The notes beneath the pieces were generated by a model. It ran no database searches. It saw only the letters and a program-made list of their open reading frames with translations, and was not told the origin of the DNA. DNA of 64,000 nt from Bacillota bacterium (GTDB lineage: Bacteria > Bacillota > Clostridia > DSM-8532): assembly GCA_023415825.1 (NCBI GenBank), contig JAEZJF010000022.1, positions 496,001-560,000 on the forward strand, read 5' to 3'. Shown one piece after another: positions 33,833 to 42,357 of the stretch. Position numbers and translations under genes: made by a program. Within the stretch, counting starts at the first letter, position 1; every line of letters begins with the position of its first letter.

Positions 33833-35521
33833 ATGAAAACTTTATTGGTTGCCATCAATGCAAAATACGAACACGAGGGCCTGGCGGTCTGGTGCTTAAA
33901 GGCCGCTTGTCAATATAAAGGACTTCCCGTAACCGTCCGGCAATATTCCATTAACGATTCGGATCAAAGAATCTGGGCTTCACTTTTAGAGGAGCATCCG
34001 GATGTTATCGCTTTTTCCTGCTATATCTGGAATCGCGAGATGGTTTTAAAGCTTATTAGTGACCTTAAGAAAGCAAAGCCACACTGTATCATCATAGTGG
34101 GAGGGCCAGAGGTTAGCTATGAAGGATCAGAATTGGATTATAACGCAGCGGGAGCAGATTTTATTGTCAAGGGAGAGGGAGAAGGAAAGCTTCCCCCCAT
34201 CTTGACGGCACTTGGTGAAGGGGGAGTGGCAAGTGCAAATGCGCTTCTTGAGATCGAGGACCGATGTCGGGAGGAAATGGGCTATCGCTCGCCCTTTGTG
34301 CCCGAATACCTCAATCGGATAAGGGATCGGATTGCTTATATCGAATCGTCACGGGGTTGCCCCTATCGCTGCGCTTATTGCCTGTCTTCAGAAAGTCAGG
34401 GGCTGGTTCTCTTTCCCCTGGAGGAGGTAAAGGCCGATATAGAGGGACTGGTGGCTTCGGGTGCCAAGGTTATCAAATTTGTTGATCGTTCCTTCAATGT
34501 GAATGAGAAGCACTCATTGGAAATCTGGGAGTTTATCAGAAAATTTCCCAGAGAAAAGATAACCTTTCACTTTGAGATCAACCCGGATCGTTTGACCAAG
34601 GCGCAAATGGAGAGTTTGATGTCCATGCCGACGGGGCTTGTTCAGGTTGAGGCGGGAATCCAGTCCGTCAACCCCAGGACTTTGAGGGAGGTTTCCCGGG
34701 TCATGGATGTTGATCTGGCTCTCCAAAACATTAAGAGCCTTGTGGACAAGGGCAATATCCATGTTCATGCTGACTTGATTGCGGGGCTTCCCTACGAGGG
34801 TATGGAATCCTTTAAAGAATCATTTAACCGGATTTACGAGGTAAAGCCCCATCATCTTCAACTGGGCTTTTTGAAGCTCATCCATGGTACAAGAATCAGG
34901 AGAGAGGCGGAAAAGCATGGTTACAAATATCGGGAGTACCCTCCTTATGAGGTTATTGAAAACCAATATCTGAGTTCGGAGGATATGCTCCGTTTAAAAG
35001 GTGTGGAGGAGGTTCTGGACCGAACCTATAACTCGGGACGGTTGATTTTGACTCTGGACTATCTGCTGAACTATTTTTCCACACCCTATGAACTTTACGA
35101 AGGCTTTGCGTTGTTTTTGAAGGTTCGAAGCCAACTATACCAGCCAGTTTCAGCTGCAAGGCTCTTTGAACTGTTACGGGATTATGCCTTAGAACTTGAA
35201 AATATGGACACTCTGGCTCTGGATTCTTATATTGCCCTGGATTACGCTTGCTCCTTAAAGAACACCGTCATTCCTGACTTTTTGTCGGACAGCCCAATAA
35301 AAGCACTTGACAGCAGGACCTTGTTGGAAACCACCCTTGAGGGCGGTTGGAAAAAGGAATACAGGAAGCGCTTTTTAGTGCTGGAGGGTAGCTTTCCTTT
35401 AAAAAAAGGAGAAGGTTTCAAGAAATATGAGAATACAATGGTAGTGGATACTACTCTGGTTGACCCCGTGACAGGAAGAGTTGTTCCAAAGCCTATTTAC
35501 CCAGACACTAAAAAAGGGTAG
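33833..35521 (+). CDS. B12-binding domain radical SAM protein (DUF4080-type)
   Basis: Radical SAM enzyme of 562 residues. Residues ~1-130 form a cobalamin-binding-like Rossmann domain (IIIVGGPEVSYEG; INAKYEHEGLAVW at the start). The 4Fe-4S/SAM motif is SSRGCPYRCAYC (Cys176, Cys180, Cys183), followed by a TIM-barrel half (HFEINPDRLT, VEAGIQSVNPRTL, HADLIAGLPYEGM). The ~200 C-terminal residues match DUF4080. Such enzymes are widespread in Clostridia with unknown substrates; methylation or a B12-dependent rearrangement is possible. ATG 33833 has GAGGAAG upstream. It is a single gene divergent from the cyclase-like gene. Confidence 0.85.
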   Translation: MKTLLVAINAKYEHEGLAVWCLKAACQYKGLPVTVRQYSINDSDQRIWASLLEEHPDVIAFSCYIWNREMVLKLISDLKKAKPHCIIIVGGPEVSYEGSELDYNAAGADFIVKGEGEGKLPPILTALGEGGVASANALLEIEDRCREEMGYRSPFVPEYLNRIRDRIAYIESSRGCPYRCAYCLSSESQGLVLFPLEEVKADIEGLVASGAKVIKFVDRSFNVNEKHSLEIWEFIRKFPREKITFHFEINPDRLTKAQMESLMSMPTGLVQVEAGIQSVNPRTLREVSRVMDVDLALQNIKSLVDKGNIHVHADLIAGLPYEGMESFKESFNRIYEVKPHHLQLGFLKLIHGTRIRREAEKHGYKYREYPPYEVIENQYLSSEDMLRLKGVEEVLDRTYNSGRLILTLDYLLNYFSTPYELYEGFALFLKVRSQLYQPVSAARLFELLRDYALELENMDTLALDSYIALDYACSLKNTVIPDFLSDSPIKALDSRTLLETTLEGGWKKEYRKRFLVLEGSFPLKKGEGFKKYENTMVVDTTLVDPVTGRVVPKPIYPDTKKG

Positions 35522-35548
35522 AATAATTATGTATAGCTTTATCAACTA

Positions 35549-36220
35549 ATGGTGGTGAATGGATTGAAAATGTCAACAATAGGCAGGATTTTATCTATCT
35601 TGGCAGGAGCTGCGATATTTGCGCTGTTGCTTTTTCTGGTACGGCTTGCGTTGCCGTATGCACTGATTGCCGGAGTCCTTGGCTGGCTTGCGGTCATTTT
35701 GTTCTTTTCAAAGAAACAAAATGACAAGATCATTGTGGCTGAAGGAACGACACGGTCCGATGTGGAAGATACCATAAAAACTGGCCGGAAGCTTACCGCA
35801 GGTATGCGTCAGGCAACCCAAAGGCTTTCCCAGCTTGAAATTCGCCAGGAAGTAGAGGATTTATGCCGTATTGCTGAATCCATGTTTGACATGCTTAAAA
35901 AGGATCCAAAGGATGTTCGTGTGGTGAAGCAATTTATAACGTATTACCTGGAGCCTACGCACAAGATTATAGCAAAGTATGCTGAACTGGCTACAGCCAG
36001 ACCCATGCCGGCCGATGCCATTGAAACTCTTGAAAGAACGGAGAAATCCTTAAAGGGTATACGAACAACATTCCTGCAGCAGAAGGAAAAGATGCTGTCC
36101 AATGATGTTATGGATCTTGACACCGAAATTAAAGTCTTTGAAACTCTTTCAGGTAATATGGGTACTTCCGCCAATTCGGATAAAAATACTTCAACTCAGT
36201 CAAAGAATGGGGTATATTAG
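35549..36220 (+). CDS. xpaC: XpaC-type protein (5-bromo-4-chloroindolyl phosphate hydrolysis family)
   Basis: A 223-residue membrane protein with a double N-terminal hydrophobic stretch (~10-52) and a helical cytoplasmic domain (KLTAGMRQATQRLSQLEIRQEVEDLC; FITYYLEPTHKIIAKYAEL) as in XpaC. In Bacillus, xpaC is likewise followed by a telA-like gene, and the pair is thought to act at the envelope. The start is uncertain between ATG 35549 and ATG 35570; the ribosome site is poor. The TelA gene begins 24 bp downstream. Confidence 0.82.
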   Translation: MVVNGLKMSTIGRILSILAGAAIFALLLFLVRLALPYALIAGVLGWLAVILFFSKKQNDKIIVAEGTTRSDVEDTIKTGRKLTAGMRQATQRLSQLEIRQEVEDLCRIAESMFDMLKKDPKDVRVVKQFITYYLEPTHKIIAKYAELATARPMPADAIETLERTEKSLKGIRTTFLQQKEKMLSNDVMDLDTEIKVFETLSGNMGTSANSDKNTSTQSKNGVY

Positions 36221-36244
36221 AATATAGAAAGAATCAGGAAAGGT

Positions 36245-37372
36245 ATGGTAGGGAAAATGGATGCACAGCTTCAAACAGCACCCGCTCAATCAGTAGCAAA
36301 TACTGCTGACTATGATGTGAACAAGTGGAATGAGATGTCGCCGGAGGACAGGCAAAAGGTTTTAGATATCGCAGCCCAGATCAATGTTTCGGATTCTCAG
36401 AACGTTATCCAATATGGTAATCTGGCCCAAAGCGATATATCCAAGTTTTCCGATGCCATGCTGGATCAGATTAGAGCCAAGGACAGCGGTGAGGTTGGAG
36501 ATGCTCTCACTGACCTGCTTGTAAAGGTCCAGGAGCTGGATATTGACGCCATTGACCCTGAACAGAAGGGCTTTTCCCTTTCCCGCATGTTTGGCGGCTT
36601 TAAAAAAGAAGCGCAAAAGTTTATCGCACGCTATGACAAGCTCAGCGTTCAAATTGAAAAGATTATTGATCAGTTAGACAGAGCGAAGCTTCAGCTTATC
36701 AGAGATATTACCACTCTTGATACCATGTATGCGAAAAATCTGGATTATTTAAAGCAGCTTGATGTTTATATTATGGCGGGCTCATTAAAGCTGAAGGATC
36801 TTAATGACAAGGTGCTGCCTCAGCTTAAAGAGAAAGCTACCAAATCCGGTGATGCAGTAGATGCTCAGAGAGTCAAGGATATGGCAGAGCTCATCTCCCG
36901 CTTTGAGAAAAAGATCCACGATCTCAAGCTCAGCCGAATGATCGCCATTCAGACCGCTCCTCAGATCAGGCTCATTCAGAATAACGACCAGACCCTGGTT
37001 GAGAAAATTCAAAGCTCCATTATGAACACCATTCCGCTATGGAAAAACCAGATTGTTATTTCCATTACCATGCTGCGCCAGCAATCAGCCTTAAAGCTTC
37101 AGCGGGATGTGACCAATACTACCAATGACCTGCTGGCCCGTAATTCCGAGATGCTCAAGACCAGCTCCATTGACATAGCCCGTGAGAATGAACGCGGAAT
37201 CGTTGATATTGAGACCTTGAAAAAGGTCAATGAAGACCTTATTATAACTCTGGAAGAAACCTTGAAGATTCAGCAGGATGGCCGTGTTCGCAGAGCACAG
37301 GCTGAGACTGAGCTCAAGAGCATGGAAGAGGATATCAGAAGAAAGCTTTTAGAGATGAAGGACAGGGTATAG
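36245..37372 (+). CDS. telA: TelA-like toxic anion resistance protein
   Basis: A soluble helical protein of 375 residues. Family features are MSPEDRQKVLDIAAQINVSD, SLSRMFGGFKKEAQKFIARY, IEKIIDQLDRAKLQLIRDI, and LKSMEEDIRRKLLEMKDRV at the end. TelA was first linked to tellurite resistance, but chromosomal copies beside xpaC are more likely involved in envelope stress. The ribosome site is AGGAAAGG just before ATG 36245; ATG 36257 is an alternative. A terminator lies at 37405. Confidence 0.88.
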   Translation: MVGKMDAQLQTAPAQSVANTADYDVNKWNEMSPEDRQKVLDIAAQINVSDSQNVIQYGNLAQSDISKFSDAMLDQIRAKDSGEVGDALTDLLVKVQELDIDAIDPEQKGFSLSRMFGGFKKEAQKFIARYDKLSVQIEKIIDQLDRAKLQLIRDITTLDTMYAKNLDYLKQLDVYIMAGSLKLKDLNDKVLPQLKEKATKSGDAVDAQRVKDMAELISRFEKKIHDLKLSRMIAIQTAPQIRLIQNNDQTLVEKIQSSIMNTIPLWKNQIVISITMLRQQSALKLQRDVTNTTNDLLARNSEMLKTSSIDIARENERGIVDIETLKKVNEDLIITLEETLKIQQDGRVRRAQAETELKSMEEDIRRKLLEMKDRV

Positions 37373-37404
37373 CTGTCGGGATAATGTCAGAATAGCAGTA
37401 TTCA

Positions 37405-37440
37405 AAGGAAGCAGGGGAGAGGTTCTCTTGCTTCCTTCTT
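37405..37440 (+). terminator. intrinsic terminator after telA
   Basis: AAGGAAGCA (37405-37413) and TGCTTCCTT (37429-37437) are perfect 9-bp arms followed by CTT. The loop side reads GGGGAGAGGTTCTC, which resembles the long hairpin at 53516 (GGGGACGGTTCTC) and may be a decayed copy of the same element. Confidence 0.65.
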
Positions 37441-37442
37441 CT

Positions 37443-37482
37443 GGGTCGAGGCTTGAGGTGTGTTTCAGTCGGAACACACCTC
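37443..37482 (+). repeat. hairpin-forming repeat, copy 1
   Basis: A 40-bp element beginning GGGTCGAGGCT and ending GGAACACACCTC. GAGGTGTGTT and AACACACCTC pair perfectly over 10 bp, followed by TTTT. It matches the element at 57213-57252 at about 31 of 40 positions. Here it lies just before the YlmH-like gene. Confidence 0.55.
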
Positions 37483-37511
37483 TTTTACGAGTACATGGAG
37501 GATTAAGCATT

Positions 37512-38330
37512 TTGGTAAGTGCAAAAAGAGAAAAGCTTTTAAAGTATGCCATGACAGAAGAAGACAGACTGTTTCTGGCAAAGCTCCTGGATAAAGCAGA
37601 GAAGGCTGACGGGGGCTATTTGACTTATACGCACTTCTTGGATCCGCACCAGAGGTCCATTGCAAAACGTGTTCTCAGGGAAATAGGAAAAACCGCCATT
37701 TTTGAGGGCGGCTATGCCGAAGCGGAGCGGGTGGTAGGTCTATTCTTGCCTGATTATTTGGCCGGTGCAGAGATTTTGGATGATTTCAGAAGTAACTCAG
37801 AATACCCTCTTTCCTTGATTCGGGTTATCTACAAAAAGAACGCTTATGCAAAAGAGCTGACCCATAGAGACTATTTGGGAGCCCTCATGAATCTTGGTGT
37901 CAAGCGGGAGACCCTTGGCGATATTCTGGTCCATGATGGCTTTGCGCAGGTCATTGCCCTTTCGGATGTGGCTTCGTACCTGGAAAACAATCTGACTCAG
38001 GTTGGAAGGGTGAGCGTTGAAGTCAGAAAGTCGGACGTATCGCAATTGCTGCTTCCAAATGTTAAGGCCGAAGAAAAAACAGCCACAGTTGCCTCTCTTC
38101 GCCTGGATGCCATTGTGGCCGAGGGCTTTAATCTCTCCCGAGCAAAAGCATCGGAGTATATTGAGGCAGGGAAGGTCTACCTGCAATTTGAAGAATGCAC
38201 CAATGGCTCCAAAGACGTTGAAGAGGGCAGCACCATCTCTTTAAGGGGTATGGGCAGAATCATACTGGACAAGGTCGGGGGTAATTCAAAGAAGAACAGA
38301 ATTTTTATCACCTTGAGAAGGATGGTGTAA
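37512..38330 (+). CDS. ylmH: YlmH-like RNA-binding protein (S4 domain)
   Basis: A 272-residue RNA-binding protein. The N-terminal ~170 residues follow the YlmH pattern (YLTYTHFLDPHQRSIAKRVL, LSLIRVIYKK, LTHRDYLGALMNLGVKRETLGDI). A C-terminal S4 domain (~190-260) reads LRLDAIVAEGFNLSRAKASEYI and GKVYL. YlmH of Bacillus is reported to help clear stalled ribosomes. I chose TTG 37512 because GGAGGA (37497-37502) is nine bases upstream; the frame is open further back but through the repeat and terminator. In many Firmicutes this gene sits in the division cluster; here it stands alone after telA. Confidence 0.87.
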   Translation: MVSAKREKLLKYAMTEEDRLFLAKLLDKAEKADGGYLTYTHFLDPHQRSIAKRVLREIGKTAIFEGGYAEAERVVGLFLPDYLAGAEILDDFRSNSEYPLSLIRVIYKKNAYAKELTHRDYLGALMNLGVKRETLGDILVHDGFAQVIALSDVASYLENNLTQVGRVSVEVRKSDVSQLLLPNVKAEEKTATVASLRLDAIVAEGFNLSRAKASEYIEAGKVYLQFEECTNGSKDVEEGSTISLRGMGRIILDKVGGNSKKNRIFITLRRMV

Positions 38331-38379
38331 AATGGAATTTATTGCTTTGGTTTAACCGACACTACCATGAGGTAACCCC

Positions 38380-38469
38380 ATGCTTAGAATCGGAGATTTT
38401 TCAAACCTATCAAGGATCAGTATACGGATGCTGCGACATTACGATAAGGTGGGGCTGGTGTTTGGTTAG
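38380..38469 (+). pseudogene. MerR-family regulator fragment (N-terminal 29 codons)
   Basis: From ATG 38380 the frame reads MLRIGDFSNLSRISIRMLRH and continues YDKVGLVFG to a TAG at 38467. This is the recognisable start of a MerR-type HTH, which should continue for 100 residues or more. The rest is missing, so this is a truncated relic. GAGGT lies upstream of the ATG. Confidence 0.65.
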
Positions 38470-38525
38470 GAGTTGTGTAATCCTCTCTTTTCCGCAAGTA
38501 AAATCAAGCAATGCAATTTCCATTA

Positions 38526-38544
38526 CTCTATAATGACTATAGAG
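38526..38544. promoter_or_regulatory. palindrome overlapping a -10 box before the AraC-type gene
   Basis: CTCTATA and TATAGAG flank ATGAC, giving perfect 7-bp arms; the left arm contains TATAAT (38529-38534). It is probably an operator over the promoter of the interrupted AraC/GyrI gene that starts 26 bp later. Confidence 0.4.
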
Positions 38545-38569
38545 TGGTTGAAACGAGGTGAACACACGA

Positions 38570-39435
38570 ATGTACGAGTGGCACAATCAAATCCAAATAA
38601 TCGTTGATGAAATTGACGAGTGTATTAAAAATCGTAACGGTGAAGCAATAACGCTACGATTTCTTTCTCGCAAGTTAGGTTATTCCGAATTTCATACTAC
38701 GAGAAAATTTAAGGAAATATCGGGTATGCAATTTAGGGATTATCTGCGGCATAGAAAATTAGCCTTTGCACTAAAAGAGGTTCGGGATAGCGAAAAAAGC
38801 CTATGCCTGTCGCCCTTCGTACAAAAATAAACCCTTTCGACCGCTACTTTTTCGGATTTGGAGAGATTGGGATGATGAAATCTACAGATGATGTTAAAAT
38901 TTATTTTGTAACCATTCCCGCACACAAATTTTTGCACATTAAAAACTATGAGAGTAATGGGTATTGGGATTTTTGGCAAAAGCAAAGCCTTATTCCGGGA
39001 CAGGACTGCAAAACAATTTGCGGCTTACTCGATAGTATCAAGGGAAAATTGGATGACGATGGTGGGAGCGAATCTAACGGCGGCAGCGGTCAGATTATGG
39101 CGTACATTAATGACCAGGACGGCAGACTCTGCGATTGGGGTATTCCACGTACAGAGTGTTATGGTGTACGTCTTCCTTTTGAATATAAAGGTGAAGTACC
39201 ACCACAAATGCTGATGATTGATATTCCTGAAGCCGAGTATATTGTTTTTGAACATGGGCCATTCGATTATGAGCAGGAAAATCGTAGTGTGGAGGAAAAG
39301 ATGGAAAAGGCAATGGCAACTTTTGATTTTGCAGGCACCGGTTACTGCTTTGATACTTCCCCCGGCAGAATCATTTACTTTTCATTTAATCCGGAGCGCT
39401 TTTGGAAGTATATCAGGCCAGTGTGGAAGTCATAA
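38570..39435 (+). pseudogene. interrupted AraC-family regulator with GyrI-like ligand domain
   Basis: The gene is in two frames. The first, from ATG 38570 (GAGGTG upstream), encodes the first half of an AraC HTH (AITLRFLSRKLGYSEFHTT, FRDYLRHRKLAFALKEVRDS) and stops at about 38827. The second, from about 38803 to 39435, encodes the GyrI-like effector domain (FVTIPAHKFLHIKNYESNGY, RTECYGVRLPF, YIVFEHGPFDYE). In intact relatives, as I recall them, some 35 residues carrying the second HTH lie between these parts; here they are missing and the frame shifts. A GGAGAG site before ATG 38872 could allow the GyrI-like domain to be made alone. Confidence 0.7.
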
Positions 39436-39464
39436 TCAATATGAACTAGTGAAAGGGAACGGTT

Positions 39465-41597
39465 TTATATCATCTGTCTTTCCAGCCGTTCACCCAACCG
39501 ACTCAATATTTCGTTTGTAATCGTTCCTGTCTGCTCTGCAAGGTCACAAGCCGTTATTTCCGCATTTCCGGACTTACCGATTACCACGGCCACATCGCCA
39601 GCTTTAACATCAGACATGTTAGTGAGGTCAACCAGCATCTGATCCATGCAGATACGTCCTATAATGGGAGCCTCAAGGCCATTTATCAAAATCTTTCCGA
39701 CCCCGCAGGACAAGGAACGCGGGATACCGTCGCCATAGCCGATTGTCAAAACAGCGATTTTAGTGTCCTGCTCTGCGACAAATTGCAAGCCATATCCAGC
39801 CGCTTCTCCTTGAAACAAGTCTTTGACCAATGCTACTCTCGCCTTTACAGATAATACAGGCTTCAAATGGACACCGCAGTTTTCTGTATCGACTCGGCTG
39901 CTCAACATCCCGTAGAGCGCGATACCAACCCGTGCATAGTCTCCTCCCAGTCCAGGGTAGTTTAAAAGTCCGTAGCTACTCAATATGTGTATTTTGGGGC
40001 AGGTAAATCCACGCTTTTTTAGCTGTGAAACAACGCTGTAAAAGGCTTGTCCTTGCGACAGGGTAAAGGCTTTGTCTTCCGGGTAAGTCGTGTCGTCAGC
40101 ACATAAATGGGTAAAGATACCCTCGATTTTAAGGTTCTTGCATCGGAAAATCCTTGTGACGGCGTCCAGCTTCTCGCAGCGTTCACCCAAGCGGTGCATG
40201 CCCGTGTCGATTTTGATATGCACCCTGATATTTTTCCCATAAGCATTTAAAGATTTTGCGTAGGGATAATCTATGACGGTTTGCATCAAGCGGTAGCGGC
40301 GCAGTAAGGGGAAATGCTCCGGGTGGGTATAGCCCAAGACCAAAATCTCGCCCTTTATGCCGTTTCTGCGAAGCTCGACACCCTCCGGGACAGAGGCCAC
40401 GCAGAAAGCTTTAATTCCCATGGTGTTAAGTTCCCGTGAGACCAGAACCGCTCCGTGACCGTAGGCATTGGCTTTGACAGCAGGCATAAGCTCGCAGTCG
40501 TCGGGCAGCAGGGAGCGAAGCACATCAACATTATGACGCAAATTTTTTCGGTCAAGCTCTATCCAAGCTCGCCCCCTCTGAAAGCTCTTGCTTCCCTTAA
40601 ATATCGGCAGCTTTGCCACAATTACGGAAAAGATAACGGACAAAGCGCATACAGCAAAATAGTGAATAAGACTGTTTTCTACTAGCACATCCACAAGGCC
40701 GGTGACTTTAGCAGCTCCGCGCACAACAATGATAAAGAGCGGATGAATGAGATATACCCACAGTGAAATCGTCCGTAAAGACTTGACGGGCTTTTTATCC
40801 CACGAAAGCATGAGCTGAAACAGGAAGAACATACACGGCAGCAGAGCGAAATACATACTGTCATGGCGCTGAAATTCGAAATGGCGCAGCACCAGGCCTT
40901 CGGCGGACATGATAAGCACAGAGGCAAAAAAGCCGGCAATACTCGTTTTCTTTGTGCAGAGGTGCGAGGAATGACTGAGCCATGCCCCCATAGCGAGGAA
41001 TACGGGCGTATAAAAAAGTCCGTTCCGAGTATAGGAAAACAAATGAAATCCGGTGTCGTATAGGGAGGAAAGGATGGGGACCTTTGCGATGACACCAAAG
41101 TAACTGTCACCCAGCAGACCCAAGCAGTACAGCAGTAGGGCGATCCACATAATGCCCTTGAACGGCAGCTTGCGGCTTAAAAGGTAAACAAGCATAATAC
41201 CGATTATAGAAGCAGGCAAATACCATAGGTGGTAAAACGTGCCGTCGAAAGCGATCATTCGGAGAATGGAGAACACATCGACTTGTTCAAAATGCCCCGC
41301 ATAAATATTGATTGGCAGATAGATGATCGTAGCAACAAGGTATAGCAGCGCACTTTTTCTGATAAAGCGCAGCAGGGCGCTTGGATCTGCCGATTTATCA
41401 AAAAGGTATTGAGGCAGGATAAAGTATCCTGTCACCATGAGAAAAAACGGAACGGCGATCCGGGCGACAACCCGTGTCAGAAGAAAATCAGCCTCAACGC
41501 TGTAATGGGACAGGGGAGAGGTATGGATGGCGACGACCAACAGAGCCGCCGCTATTTTAAAGTAATCAAGTCCTCCATAGTGTCTATTTTCCGCCAT
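39465..41597 (-). CDS. vanT: VanT-type membrane serine racemase
   Basis: Makes D-serine for the D-Ala-D-Ser ligase. It has 710 residues in two parts: an N-terminal acyltransferase-3 membrane domain with about ten helices (~1-335; YFKIAAALLVVAIHTSPLS), thought to import L-serine, and a C-terminal PLP-dependent alanine/serine racemase (~340-710). The PLP lysine is in PAVKANAYGHGA and the second catalytic Tyr in GIALYGML; IKIDTGMHRLG is also typical. ATG 41597 is chosen because GGAGGT lies six bases upstream; the frame is open to 41624. It overlaps the end of vanXY by 14 bp, and is the last gene of the cluster. Confidence 0.92.
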   Translation of the reverse strand: MAENRHYGGLDYFKIAAALLVVAIHTSPLSHYSVEADFLLTRVVARIAVPFFLMVTGYFILPQYLFDKSADPSALLRFIRKSALLYLVATIIYLPINIYAGHFEQVDVFSILRMIAFDGTFYHLWYLPASIIGIMLVYLLSRKLPFKGIMWIALLLYCLGLLGDSYFGVIAKVPILSSLYDTGFHLFSYTRNGLFYTPVFLAMGAWLSHSSHLCTKKTSIAGFFASVLIMSAEGLVLRHFEFQRHDSMYFALLPCMFFLFQLMLSWDKKPVKSLRTISLWVYLIHPLFIIVVRGAAKVTGLVDVLVENSLIHYFAVCALSVIFSVIVAKLPIFKGSKSFQRGRAWIELDRKNLRHNVDVLRSLLPDDCELMPAVKANAYGHGAVLVSRELNTMGIKAFCVASVPEGVELRRNGIKGEILVLGYTHPEHFPLLRRYRLMQTVIDYPYAKSLNAYGKNIRVHIKIDTGMHRLGERCEKLDAVTRIFRCKNLKIEGIFTHLCADDTTYPEDKAFTLSQGQAFYSVVSQLKKRGFTCPKIHILSSYGLLNYPGLGGDYARVGIALYGMLSSRVDTENCGVHLKPVLSVKARVALVKDLFQGEAAGYGLQFVAEQDTKIAVLTIGYGDGIPRSLSCGVGKILINGLEAPIIGRICMDQMLVDLTNMSDVKAGDVAVVIGKSGNAEITACDLAEQTGTITNEILSRLGERLERQMI

Positions 41598-42357
41598 TCC
41601 CATACCTCCACTCGGTAATGACAAATCCGTCCACGTTATTGCCGGATACCGAGTATGGAATATCTGCGGCTATTTCAAAGCTGGTGTCCGCGTCTTTTGC
41701 TGCCTCCATATAGGAAACCGCTATATGCACGTTGTCTTTCTCATGGGTCAAGCACTTCTTGCCATAGGGAAACTGCTTCAAAAAATCATGATATTCTTCC
41801 AGCGTAAAACCCATTTCCGCCACGATGGCAGCATGAGGCATCCCCACATAACGAAAATGCCAAGGCTCATGCCCGATTCCCGTAATTTCTTCTTTCCCTT
41901 CTGGATAGCGTTCGATAAAACCAAACAGCGCGACCTTTTCTCTAAAAGTCTGACAAATGCCTTCATACGGAAAGCTTGGACGAATAAAATCCATATCCGG
42001 CTGCTTTAATCCTAAGTCGATGGCAAGTCCGGTCTGATGCTCGCTGTGTCCGGGCTTTGCTACAAACTTTTCTGTGAAACTTCTGCCGTTCTCTGCCAAC
42101 GACTGCGTAAAAATGTCTTGTTGCTCCTGTTTTGACCGCCAACCGCTTACGGCGGTGATCCGGGTCCAGCCGTCAATATCATCCATCAGCTTGGAAAGAA
42201 GAGCAACGGCTCTGCGTTCAAGCAGTACCTCGTTGTTTTCCATGTTCACAGGCACAAGAGAGCGCTCCATGGCCACCTCTTGGCAGGGATATTGCTGATT
42301 GATCAGTATAAGGCTCCCGGTATGAACAGAACCTTGGGGGGCGATTACCGTTTTCAT
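41584..42357 (-). CDS. vanXY: VanXY-type D,D-peptidase
   Basis: Zinc D,D-dipeptidase/D,D-carboxypeptidase that removes D-Ala-D-Ala and pentapeptide ends so that only D-Ser-ended precursors remain; 257 residues, no signal peptide, cytoplasmic as in VanXY proteins. Motifs are ITAVSGWRSKQEQQDIF, the zinc ligands in GHSEHQTGLAIDLG, and HEPWHFRYVG with the catalytic Glu and third zinc ligand. Its ATG overlaps the vanG stop codon (ATGA), so translation is coupled. In the vanG type of cluster one enzyme carries both VanX and VanY activities. Confidence 0.92.
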   Translation of the reverse strand: MKTVIAPQGSVHTGSLILINQQYPCQEVAMERSLVPVNMENNEVLLERRAVALLSKLMDDIDGWTRITAVSGWRSKQEQQDIFTQSLAENGRSFTEKFVAKPGHSEHQTGLAIDLGLKQPDMDFIRPSFPYEGICQTFREKVALFGFIERYPEGKEEITGIGHEPWHFRYVGMPHAAIVAEMGFTLEEYHDFLKQFPYGKKCLTHEKDNVHIAVSYMEAAKDADTSFEIAADIPYSVSGNNVDGFVITEWRYGNGGK

